Below are positions 52,643 to 64,000 of a stretch of DNA of 64,000 nt, one piece after another. Positions within the stretch are counted from its first letter, which is position 1. Every line of letters starts with the position of its first letter. This DNA comes from Paraspadella gotoi (lineage: Eukaryota; Chaetognatha). Below the pieces are notes generated by a model. That model worked only from the letters and a program-made list of their open reading frames with translations. It ran no database searches and was not told the origin of the DNA. The position numbers and the translations under genes were made by a program. The stretch lies in the NCBI GenBank assembly GCA_051294375.1, contig CM119264.1, positions 7,376,103 to 7,440,102 of the forward strand, written 5' to 3'.

Positions 52643-54018
52643 CGTCTCTCTCCCGCCCAGGAGATAAAACAAACAAAAGACTCGTCGATAAAACCGATAA
52701 AACCGATAAAACCTTTTCCCGTCAAATACATTCAGACATCAATTTCGAATTAAAATAAATTAAACGAAATTAAATAGTGAATTAGAGAGAATTAAAGTAA
52801 ACGAAAGGATAAACAGAAGAACAACGTTCATCTTAGACGACGTTTTTTCAGTTGTTTTTTGTTTTTTTTTAATTCGTTATGTATTTGTTTCATAAAGTTA
52901 ATTGTACTTTATCTATCGAAACAGTTAAAAAAAAAACATTATAAAACTTCATTGATAGGAAAGTCAAGCACTCCGGGAGTTCATAATCTTGATTGTGAGA
53001 GAGTGCTCATTAAAAACTTGGACGGTCTTGCTATGAGAGGGAAGGAGTCATAAACCGACCATCGCCTGTCGCAAGTCAGGGGCGAGATACGCTTTTTATA
53101 TGAAATTAGATGCAATAATTTTCATTTGGTTTTACCAATCTCGACAAGAGCGAGGATTTGTCTTGCCGTATATTGCAGTTGGACAGATAACTCTAGAACA
53201 GGAACAAGGAAAATACTGTTATGAAAATTAGTACAAACCAACTATAAGAAATCTATCCATTCAGTTTAATAAATAAGTTATCTTGCCCCTGATTTTCGGA
53301 CAGGCCTTTGACTAGGTTCAAGGCCTCCATTCACTCATGCCAAGTCCAAGACGTCTCACAGTCTCTTTATTCGACTCCCAGGAGTACTTTCGGCTTCCGC
53401 TTTCAATGAAGCTTTATAATATTTCCAAGACATTTTCAACTCGTATAAAAGACCATGTAAGCGGACAGACCGACCATGGATTGGCGGGAAAATCTATTCT
53501 CGTCTGGATTAATCGCGAAAAAAAAATTCATTGAAGAAAAAAAAACTTCATGAAGAAAAAAAGGAAGCGAGCTTTAATCGGAGATCGTTCCAGGATTTGT
53601 CGTTGTTGTTTGTCGTCGTCGTTCGTCGGTCCTTGTCGTTGTCACTGTCGGTCTCGTCGTCCAAGGCTTATCTGTCGTCGTCGTCATCAGATGCTCACCT
53701 ATAACTGTGGTAGATTTTCTCTCTACTGTTTCTATTTGTCGTTTTATGACATTTGGTTATCGCGCGGAAAATAGAGTCACCTTTATTTATTTTTTTTTTG
53801 GCTTGATTTTTTTTCTCGTTTTTGTCACCAACCTCATCATCGTTGTCATCCGTCATCGTCATCATCGTCATCATCGTCATCTTAATCAGTTCGATTTTTT
53901 AAAAATGAAGAATATTCTGATTCTCTTCCGTCCGACAAATTCCAACGCCTTTTTTAATTTTCTTAATTCAGTTGTTAAATTTCTTCCGTTTTAATTTTCT
54001 TTATCGAGCTGGTCTCTC

Positions 54019-54100
<82 letters not shown>

Positions 54101-55239
54101 ACCGCCTGATAAATTGAAGATTTCTCTCCAATTTTTCCCTGTGAGGATAATTTAAAAGAGAGAGGAAAAGAAAGTACAATTTTTTTATTCCGAAATATTT
54201 AATTTTAAAAATCTTAACTAAAAATCTAAAAATGTTTTCGACTTGGTGATCTGCAAAGTCAAGACGAAATCAACTTTCTCATTCAACGACATTAAAAGTT
54301 AAACATCTCGAAAACCGACTCTAAGCCGAAGGATTTTTAACGAAATAAAAATTCATTGAAAAAAAAATAAAGTAAGAAAAGTAGGGAAAGACAAATGAGT
54401 AAAATTAATCTCAGTGGAGCAAAACCAACTGGATTTCCGAGAAAAGATAAGGAGCGTAGGAGTTAATCAAAGCAGAGTGCTTCACTTTTATGCCGCAGGA
54501 AACTTGGAAAGATTGTGATCGTGAAAAGGAAAGCTCAATGAATCTGGTTAAACATTGTTTGAAGCGTGTTACTTTTACAGAGAATCTAATGAAGTTAATA
54601 ATAATAAAATTAATATGATATTTTCTTTATCTCTCGTCCAAGATAATAACATTATTAGGGCCCTGCAATCTCTTAATCAAGACTTCACAGTCTACAATTC
54701 TTCATAGTCTAGTCTATGAACACTCAGAGCACCAGTCCTCCCCCTGCTGCCCTTCAATATTTTTATATACTGTTTCAATTTTATGAAAGGACAGTCGGTC
54801 CAGTCTACCGAGCCCTTTACAGTCAGAACAAAAAAAAAACCAATAAAAGTGAAAGACTAAGAGCACGAAACGAAAACGCTCTCGGGACTGATATATATAT
54901 ATATATATATATCAAACGTGGTTATATTTGAAGAAAATTACTTGAAAAAGTGAAACGGGTGACCCCGGCGAAAAAAAAGAAGAAAAAGGACAGAATTAAA
55001 AAAAAAAGGCTGAGATGGCAAGAAGGGGCTCGATGGCAAAATAGCGGACCCCGCGTCTCCTTTATTTTTTTCGGGGACTTAATGACTTTTTTTACGAGGC
55101 AAAGTCTTTCTTCTGATGGGCCTCACCATCAATTCGGACGCCGGTCGGAGGGAGAGGCTCCTCTCTCTTCCTATCACAGCAGCTCATGGGCGAAATATGA
55201 TGGATGTGATGTAGTTGAAATATTTTAAACTAAATATAT
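52138..55239. other. intergenic with several TC microsatellites
   Basis: (TC)n at 52325-52375, 52559-52640 and 54018-54095; (TA)n at 54890-54912; GTC-rich piece near 53600-53690. Short frames (for example 53337-53534) have no domain or splice support. Confidence 0.45.
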
Positions 55240-57773
55240 NNNNNNNNNNNNNNNNNNNNNNNNNATATGGTTGTCTTTGTGAAATCTGTTTTACATAAAA
55301 AAAACAAATAGACGGAAAGACGGGGCGAGGAGAGAGGAGGAGATAGAGAGGAGATGAGGAGATGAGACAGCGATGAGATGGGGTGAGAATGAGGGGAGAG
55401 ACGGATGGAGCACCGAGATGGATGTTTCAATGGAGTTGTGTCGCGACAGAATCAGTATGGTTTGCAAGCGCATCGGGTTGAAGTGGAGTTTGGGTCAGAT
55501 AGATGGAGAGAATGATGGTGAGAGAGGATATAGAGAGTGATGGTTTTTGAAAGAGAAGTGAATGTGAATGTAAAAAGATAAAGAGCACGTATGAATGAAG
55601 GATGGAAGTAGTACGGAAAGGAAATAAGAAAAGTAGCATATAACAACGACTATATCAAGAAAGGAAAAGAGAAATAAGAAAGCAGAGAAAGGAGGTTGTG
55701 GAATGCGGTATTGATTATCAGTAGGTCAAGTGACGGCGCTGACATGAAAGAAAGAGAATTTGAAAGACGTGGGGTAGGTGAGAGGGAGGCGAGGAGACTG
55801 AGGATGGAGATGATGGAGGGTGCGTGGGCTTAACTAGTTGAAACTCAACCTTTTCCCCGTAAGGCGACATTAAGATCAGATGTAATCGAGTATCGAGAGA
55901 TCGATTTAAGGAGTAGGGTGCGTGGCGAGTATGGAGTAGCGAAGGTGTGGGGACGGATGGAACGGGGACTGACGGACGTCCGATGGTGTCTTCGATTAGT
56001 AGAGGCTGAACTCCGGTGCGGTTTGTCGTGAAGGGAGGCAGCGATGCCGGGTGTATTGTGGGAGATGGATTGGAGTCCGGACGAGGAGGGGAAGTGACAA
56101 CATAAGACTAAAATCAATACTTGTGAGCAATAAGTTTCAGTTATCAAACAAAGGGGATACCGAGGAGGAGAATCTAAATAAGATTTATATTAAAAGAATA
56201 CTAGTGGGTGAGAGGAAAGGAGTTATGTATGAAATGATTGGATGAATGAGATGAAGGAGGAGTGTGAAGGAAGATGAGGTGGGTGTCAGGTTAGGAATGA
56301 ATAACTGAGGGGGATGAATGAATAACTGAGTTAATGTGATAGTGTGATGAGCATGAGGAGATAGAGAAGGTGTATACTGAATGATAAATGACATGAATGA
56401 ATAATCTGATTATTAAATGAGGGTGGGAGGAGGGCTCAGGATGAATAAGTCTGATAGCGGATGAACGATATGAATGAGGAATGTAGGAGTGAGTTGCATG
56501 AGCCGATGGAAGTGGCGAATGAATGGAATATAATCCGTACGCTGTCGAGTCGAGTGAACATGTCCTAGAAGAGCGATCCAATGGGATTCGTATTAAATGA
56601 TAGTTGAGCGTCTTGGAGAATGCACGATGAATTTATGGTCATTGAAAGTTCACGAACTTGAGTCAAAAAGGTAGACGTTCTCTTTATAAGGAATGAATGA
56701 GAAATCTATAACGTCGCATACATTCAGGTGGAAGTAATTCATAAGAGTCCCAAGGAAGTTCTGCCCCCACTACCTATTCAGAAGGAATCGAGAGAGTTTA
56801 TGATGGAAAAGCTTTGCATCCACAAACAACGTATTTTTTTTAAAGTCCTAACTTGACCCGAGTATGTATACCTGAACGACGTGGCCTCTACCGTCTCCCT
56901 TCAGCAAATTTGTAGTCTTTGGAAGAGTCAACCCTGAAGCCCACATTTTCAACCACAAAAAAAAACAAAAAAGACTATTCCACAGTTTTATATGAATTGA
57001 AATAAGATTATGCAGTGTATCGGAACCTTAGACTTCACGCGATACCCTGATTTGCAGATTCCTCCAGAAGGCAGTATGGATCGTGCCTATATAAAAGAAA
57101 GGATTCGCGTGCCAAACGAAACGCGTCGTATCATAATTTCCTCGTCGGTCAAACGAGATTCGCCCGATCAAGCGCAGACCGACGACGAAACTGGAAAATG
57201 CTTGACGAACGTGGAGGCGCAGACCAGGGAAATGAGTCTATAAGTTTCAAGGAGCGATAAAAGCACGGACGAGGCGTTATCTTACGCCGAACAAAGGACG
57301 GTAAGGTTATAGAAGATGCGCGGGTTTAGCCGAGATGCCGACGCAGAATTATGAACTGAATGCGCGCGTCCATCGCGGTGTCCTAAAAGGAACAATAGAT
57401 CTAGGCGTCGTAGTGATACTGGTGGGTAAGTAATCGTCTTGGAGATTGAGTAACTATGGTGGTTTATTGTGGTCTAGTGTATTGTTGGCGTCTGAATCTT
57501 GGTTATTGAGCTATGTGGATTGTTTTTGACGAAATTACCAGTTTAAGTTTAGAGAATTTTAGAGATTTGGGCAGTTTAGTTTGTATGGGGGAGTAGGGGT
57601 AGGTTAATAGAATCTTAAACTAAAGTAACAGTATGTACCAGGATAGAGGATTAACTGTAGGGTATGATGAGGATTAGAGAAAAAAAACCACAATGGCAGG
57701 CAAATTCCGAAAAAGATTGATGTTTATGTGAAGTGAAGGAAAGAATGATTAGGAATCGGATGGAAAGGACTCT
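55240..57773. other. 25-N gap followed by error-rich duplicate sequence
   Basis: After N at 55240-55264 the sequence loosely repeats downstream DNA: aactcaaccttttcccc at 55848 and 58015; gaatgaataactga words at 56290-56330 as at 58250-58400 and 63690-63860; aaaggtagacgttct at 56669 and 63964. No gene called. Confidence 0.65.
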
Positions 57774-58250
57774 TCAGACGAAACCAAATGAGAATGACTC
57801 GATGTTGCCGACATACGACAAGACGATCTGAGCGGACGGACGGAGCTTGTGTTCCGTGCTTACCCATCGTTGATGAGCCAAATCGAATGTCTGCTCCGAC
57901 GGAGACCGTCTTCGCATCTTCCTCATCGCGGCGCTCGCAGGCGATGAGAAGAGAGAGGACTGCTGCCGGTCTGCGGAGGCCGAGCTGCTGGCCGGCGCGC
58001 GCGCGATGGGCGGTGAACTCAACCTTTTCCCCACGAATTCGATCAAATCGAAGGAAGAGACGAAAGGGGGACGAATGAGAAACGAAGGGGAGGGACGGAC
58101 TGACGGACTGACGGACTGACGGCTGACGGACTGAGGGACGACCGGATGGATTGATGGAAACGAAGGAAAGACAAAAGCTAAATCAACTTAGAGACAATTC
58201 AGTTAAAAATAGGTAACAACAAATAAATTTATATTAAAATGAATAAGTGA
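57774..58250. other. CpG-containing block with (GACGGACT)n
   Basis: GC-richer sequence open in both strands (frames 57774-58046 minus and 57788-58078 plus), Arg/Ser-rich and without domains. Ends in gacggactgacggactgacg units at 58093-58130. No gene called. Confidence 0.35.
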
Positions 58251-58400
58251 GAGAATAAATGAATGAATAACTGAATGAATAAATGAATGAATGAGTGAAT
58301 GAATGAATGAATGAATTAATAACTGAATGAATGAATGAATAACTGAATGAATGAGTGAATGAATGAATGAATGAATGTATGAATGAATGAATGAAGAGAA
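58250..58400. repeat. GAATGAATAACT-type minisatellite
   Basis: Tetranucleotide GAAT units interspersed with aactgaat. The same array recurs at 63690-63855 beyond the last gap. Confidence 0.9.
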
Positions 58401-58868
58401 CGGACGGGCTTGCGTGTAGATTCATATTCTTATTTTCGCCTTGTGGGATTATTAGCAGATTTATTGCTTGGAGGTTGCATAGAAGTATTAGATTGATTGT
58501 CAACAAATTAGTAATGGAGAACAAGGTGGATGAAAGAAGAAATGTGATAAATTCATTAATACGTCCATAGGAGGATGTTTATTTACTAGAAAAAAGTTAG
58601 ATAATAACCTAAGGATAGGGATTTTTATTTTATTTTTATTTTAATATACACATAAAAATAAAATCGTTGATCGATTTGTGATTTTTTCTGATTTTTTCGA
58701 ATTACTGTTTTGGTATTAATAAAGACAAATTTAAAAAAAAAAAAACCTCAATCACGTTGATTCCATTTAAACGTTTATCTTTTGTTCAATAGTTTTTCGT
58801 TTTTACTTTGTTTCACCGTTTTCTAGACTTTAACCACTTACTGATTGTCAAAATAACCCTTTTTGGAA

Positions 58869-58933
<65 letters not shown>

Positions 58934-59593
58934 AAAAAACAATCTCTTTACGAAGGGGCACAAAGAATAAAAGAGAAAAAGTCAGGAAAAAGTGAATAGA
59001 GGAGGAAAGATGGAGAAGAAAATGAGACATGAAACATGGGAAGATAAGGAAAAAAGTAAGGTTACTAGTTCATTTTTATCATTTCCGAAAATCCATGAGT
59101 GAGCGTTAAATAGGTCGTCAACTCGACTTTGCAGAAACAATTGTGATTTTTTTTATTGTTGTTGAAATGCTCAATTTCACACGATATTCTTTTCAAAACA
59201 AAAAACGATTATGCAAATGAGGTTTTAACGAGGCTTTTATTTAGTTCTTAAAACAGTGATTCAATGCAGTATTCAATTCAGAAGCAATTGCCCCAAGAAA
59301 ATTAACCTTTTCTTTCTCTGTCTTTTACTTTGCTCGCTGCAGTCGTAAAAGACCCAACCCTCGCAAATCCCGCCCACTTGCGCCCTTACCTCTACTTTCC
59401 CCACTCTCTGCCTTGTACCTCTACCCTACCCTTACCCGTTTTCTTCCCTTCCGCAAATCTCCCTTCCTCACTCTAAGAAATTCTGAGGCCCCAACAAAAA
59501 CACATTTCTCCCCCTGATATTATTGTTTTGGTGCCAGAACAGCCTCAGAGCGACGATTGACCGTTTTAAAAAGTCTACTCTCTCTCTCTCTCT

Positions 59594-59634
<41 letters not shown>

Positions 59635-59693
59635 CTCTCTCTCTCTCGCCTCCTCGCTTTCTCCCTGCGAATTTCGAAGGAGTGGGTGAGGAT

Positions 59694-59726
<33 letters not shown>

Positions 59727-61270
59727 TGAAGAGAGGAGAGCACACAGAGAGAGAGAAAAGAGAGAGATTGATTTTGACGGAAAACAGACAAACAAAATAC
59801 TGGTAGCTCACTCGGAACACGCGGGGAGGTTTGAGAAAGAGAGAGAGCAGAGAGAGGAGCAGAGCAGACGAGAGATGGAAGACGAGAGACGAGAGAGAGA
59901 GAGGAGAGAGACGAGAGAGAGATAGGAGAGAGAGAGTGAGACCGACCGTCCGATCACCACATCCGTAGATAATTAGCGCATTGCTTCCGCAAGATTTTTG
60001 CGCTTCCATCGAGGAAAGAAAGGCCAGAGGAAAGAATTCCTTTTTATATTATGTATATATGTCGTCGTCTCAAAGCTTATTTGATTTTTTTTTACCGTTT
60101 GCTTCCGAACTCTTTTGTTTGAAGAGAAAAAATGAAAGCGTCGAAATTCGGTTGGAGCGACGGAGACTGGAGGTTGAGGAGAAGCTCCCCATTTGAGTCG
60201 GTCTGAAGGTGCACTAATCTAATTAGGTGAAGAGTTGAAAGTGGAATCAAAATTTAGCAGTTATTACTTGAAAACGTAATCATATTAGTGAATATTAATC
60301 TGTTATTATTTTTTTTTATAAATATAGTAGCCCAGGTCAAGCTTATTTTGTTATTTAATGTCAAAATTTCAATTTTTTTTTAAAATTATGCAGAACATAG
60401 TTAGGATTCCTCATTTAAAAGTTGATAAAAGAAATATGATTTTTTCCTAAAAATTATATCAATGTAGTAGGTTAAAATATTAAAAACTTAAATTTTTAAA
60501 CTCAAAAATTGAAAATTGGAATGTTAAATATAGATTGTTTAACCAACTTAATGAAATAATTTTAAAAAGAATATTACTTTCTATTATCAACTTTTTGCAA
60601 AGGAACCAAATCCGATATTAAAATTTAAAAGATTTTGCATTTATAATTTTAGCTTATTATTATTATGTATAAATTTAGCTCACTTGGTGACCCACTAATG
60701 TATTAAAATTTCAAAAAATTAATTTTACCAAAGTATTTTTATAGTTTTTATTCATGTTTAATATGCTAAATTTTCAATTTTCTAAAATTGTTATTCATTA
60801 TCAGTTATCCAATGGAACGGTTTAAAAGGCGTTTACGGCAACTTAGTTCGCACACTTGGGCTGGAACTCAGATGGAGTGGTTCATGATCTGAGGGATCTT
60901 ACTCACATGGAACCAGATGGTGACAATAAAATGATTTTGAAATTGGTTATTAGGTAAAATTTCTGGGCCAGAAAAGCCACTACAACTTAGGCATGGAATA
61001 AAAAGAATATTGTTTTATTAAGATAAATACTTCAAGTTTTTGCTTCCTTTCACTTTAATTTTTAATTTATTTATTTTTATAGACTTTTTTTAATTGTCAT
61101 TAAATTGACCTTTTGTTTTTCGTCGGCCTTCAACTTTTTTTTTCTGAGAATTCGCCAAAACTATTTTCCCCACCAAACCGCCTTGTCCTCGGTATAAAAA
61201 CGATCAAACAACAACAACAACAACAACAACGACGACGCGATAACAACAGACCATAACTTTAACTTGTTTT
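58401..61270. other. intergenic, AT-rich, with poly-A, TC/GA tracts and a dispersed repeat
   Basis: 58877-58931 is a pure A tract. 59578-59760 holds TC then GA tracts. 60470-60680 is the reverse-strand copy of the AT-rich repeat at 1770-1910. An octamer ATGCAAAT is at 59211. No gene supported. Confidence 0.45.
60470..60680 (-). repeat. AT-rich dispersed repeat, copy 2
   Basis: Inverted relative to 1770-1910, with matching ordered blocks such as ccaacttaatgaaa and tatcaactttttg. Confidence 0.5.
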
Positions 61271-63664
61271 CCTCTCTCCATCTCCTCTCTTCTCTCTCTC
61301 TCTCTCTTCTCTCTGCTCCTTCTTCCTCTCTCTCTCTCTCTCATATCCTAAAATATCTCACTATTCAGACAGTTTAACTTGTTATTTTATTTATGAAAAT
61401 AAATCAGCGGAAATTAAATTGTCTGGCAAAAGAATGGCGCCGGATCGTAGATAACGCTCTCTCTCTCTGCTCTCTCTCTCGTCTCTCTTCTCTCTCCTCA
61501 TCTCTTCTCTCTGCTCTATCTGCTCTACATAATGAATACAAGAAGTTGGAAATCGTTGCTCCTGGAAATTTTTCGCAAGTCAGACAGTCTGCCGGCTTTT
61601 ACAATTGGCGATTTCTTACAAGCTCAAATCCGAACTTGGACACCGTACAACATATCCCTCCACTCTATAATTTTCGTCCCCAACATCACCCATTCTAATC
61701 CTGCTAATTCTATGTATCTTAGTTTTCTGCCATTATGACGTCTACGTAACTAGACTTCATTCATTACATTGTTCTTTCTGATCTCTTTTTCTCTCCCTTA
61801 TAATTAGATATATAGAGAAATTACTATATAACGTGCCAAGCATCAGAATGAAATACTATGAACTCTTCTTGGAAATGATGATAAGAGTAGTTATAACAGA
61901 ATTTAAAACTGCTGAGGCGATGTTCTAAATGAGAATGATTGGAAAAATATTATCAACTAGATAAGGCTAAAACCAAAGATCTTAGCCATAAATAAACGTC
62001 GCGAAAAAACTTCAAGAGGAAAACAATTTCAGTCGAGTACTTCACCTATACAGTCTTCGGTCCTTCCATATTTGAAATAACTCTGAAAGAAGTTCTGGGT
62101 CAACGAATATGTCAGAAATAAGAAAAGTAGAAAGATAAAGAGATAATATCATAGTAATATAAATAACTAGTAAAGTAACCAATGGGATAAAAAATTTGAA
62201 AAAATACACTAATCTGCTCAACTTATGTTATAAATAATTTCTATCTCCCTCCAACATTCAGCAGACTTATTGATATATTATGACAGAGCGGCTGATACAG
62301 ACTAAAATTCAAGATAATATCTAGAAAGCAAGTGTAATAATTAAAAGCCATTGTTTAAAATAACTTCTCTTTTCTCTATAGTATCAAAGACGAAGAAGAA
62401 AAATTCCAATAATCCCTATCAAATCGACGCTCACTATGCTACTAAAAGAAGATAGAACGAGACGTACTCAATGAATACTCTCTCAAATCTGGTTTTCTTG
62501 TAACAGACATGAAACCGTTTTCTTAAATTATCCGAACATTGATGATTTTGAATTATTATTGGGAATTGAGACTCCTAGGTTTACTATTATGAATACTGAT
62601 GGCTTACTCAATACACCGGTCAGATGAGGTTGCGATAGCTCTATAAGCGGGTCTAGAACCTGGCAATGCCCACGTACAATGAAGCCCAAAACCATGTACC
62701 CCGTTTTCTTCTTCAGAAATTCATTTTCAAGAACTTTCCATTCATCCTTAAACACAAACGAAAAGAAGCTCCTGTAAACCAAATAAAGTAACTCTATAAT
62801 TTAATTTAATAGCCTGACTGACATTATTCGTAAGACAAAGAGTGAAAGAACTCTTTCTTTCTTTCTTCTTCTCTCTCTCTATGATAAATGCCTAAATTGT
62901 AGACTCTAGAATGTAATGAAGTATTTGTGGCTATTGTTTTATTTGTGCCCTAAAGCCCCATGAATAAATACAAATTCAAAGAAATCTCTTTAGCAAGTAC
63001 ATTCATTCCGACGCCGTGCGTACTGTTAAGATTCTAACCCTGCCAAAATCTCTTCCTCGTTATGTTATGTATTCTTGCTATATTTGTTTTGTTTCTTAAG
63101 TAGTTAGATGCAACTTCGCGATTTCTCCATGTCGACTTAAACCGCAAGTCCAACACTAGGGCAGGCATAATTTATGATTTTGATAGCGGTATGGCTTTTA
63201 CAATGTTACCTGCGACTCTTTATAATATGGCGCCCTAATCGATCTTGTGGCGTAAGATAGGCGCACTCGTTTTCCGCGACTTTTAGGAATAGTAGTAATT
63301 GCCTATGCTTAATAGCCGTTCGTTTAAGTGCAGTTATAACATTAACTTCGTCCTAGGGAAAAACATAAAATAATTGATATGGTTTTCAAGCTCTAGAACC
63401 CGGGAAGAGAGCAAGATTCGGCACAAATGTTGGCGCACCTGTCTTTTTAGCGTAGACGAGCCAGACTCCATTGTAACGGAACCTGAGGAAGTTTAAATGT
63501 ACTTCCCAAATACTTGGTAAAAAGTTACGCGCAAAAATAAAAAAGAAGTATTATCACTTAATTGATGGGAGTGGGGTTATTAAATTATGATAATTTCCTT
63601 CATAATAATATAATAATAAGATATAATAATAAACAATGTAATAATAGTAGGTGTGTATTCTTTT
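61271..63664. other. probably low-accuracy sequence before the last 25-N gap
   Basis: Irregular composition, broken TC tracts and no coding signal, like the noisy segments next to other 25-N gaps. Frames at 61393-61738 and 62528-62782 have no domain. Confidence 0.4.
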
Positions 63665-63689
63665 NNNNNNNNNNNNNNNNNNNNNNNNN

Positions 63690-63855
63690 CTGAATGAATG
63701 AATGAATAAATGAATGGATAACTGAATGAATAACTGAATGAATTAATGAATGAATAACTGAATGAATAACTGAATGAATGAATGAATAACTGAATGAATG
63801 AATGAATAACTGAATGAATGAATGAATGAATGAATGAATGAATGAATGAATGAAT
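63690..63855. repeat. GAATGAATAACT-type minisatellite, second occurrence
   Basis: Same array type as 58250-58400. What follows (63856-64000) matches the noisy sequence at about 56540-56703. Confidence 0.9.
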
Positions 63856-64000
63856 TAACCTGAGCAGGAACTGTCCCTTGAATCAAGGGATCGTATTAAT
63901 GAAGTTAGCCCTTGAATGCTTGAATAAATGAATTATTCATTTGAGTCACGAACTCTGAGCCAAAAGGTAGACGTTCTTTTAAGGAATGAATTGAGAAATC

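Overview
The window is animal (metazoan) nuclear DNA, from an invertebrate I cannot name. Genes are split by GT-AG introns. Protein families are animal ones: group A SRCR plus LDL-receptor class A domains, a calmodulin-like EF-hand protein and an SLC1/EAAT-type transporter. Intergenic DNA is AT-rich and packed with (TC)n, (GTC)n and (AAAG)n microsatellites, minisatellites and small transposons. Nothing looks prokaryotic or viral.

Layout. 1-6.2 kb: AT-rich repeat DNA. It holds two copies of a ~0.5 kb retroelement-like unit, each ending in a type I hammerhead ribozyme motif; the second copy lies inside a 2.9 kb foldback (long inverted repeat) element. 6.9-9.5 kb: a six-exon calmodulin-like gene whose intron 2 is filled with a ~69 bp minisatellite that has captured a copy of the start of exon 3. 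9.95-10.66 kb: two tRNA-like SINE copies in direct orientation. 11.8-15.9 kb: a ten-exon SLC1 transporter gene with unusual ion-site residues and one reading-frame break. 16-29 kb: microsatellites, a CpG-rich possible promoter zone, assembly gaps, and a long error-rich second version of the same DNA (19.75-25.4 kb). 29.4-30.5 kb: half a foldback element carrying a SINE. 30.6-31.4 kb: a probable small two-exon gene for a secreted protein, with a frame conflict. 32.8-34.7 kb: gaps and another degraded duplicate. 40.0-43.2 kb: an intronless 1063-residue secreted LDLa/SRCR protein, the clearest gene here. 48.7-52.1 kb: a very long exon of a low-complexity protein, probably spliced to a downstream membrane-like exon. 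55-64 kb: repeats, gaps and noisy duplicated sequence, with no gene I can support.

The genes do not form a pathway; they are separate eukaryotic transcription units. The strongest leads are the hammerhead ribozyme pair, the possible alternative terminal exon made by the minisatellite, the SLC1 gene with a remodelled third sodium site, and the unassigned C-terminal two thirds of the LDLa/SRCR protein. A caution for any reader: the fixed 25-N gaps appear to mark false duplications, where a low-accuracy contig repeats neighbouring sequence.
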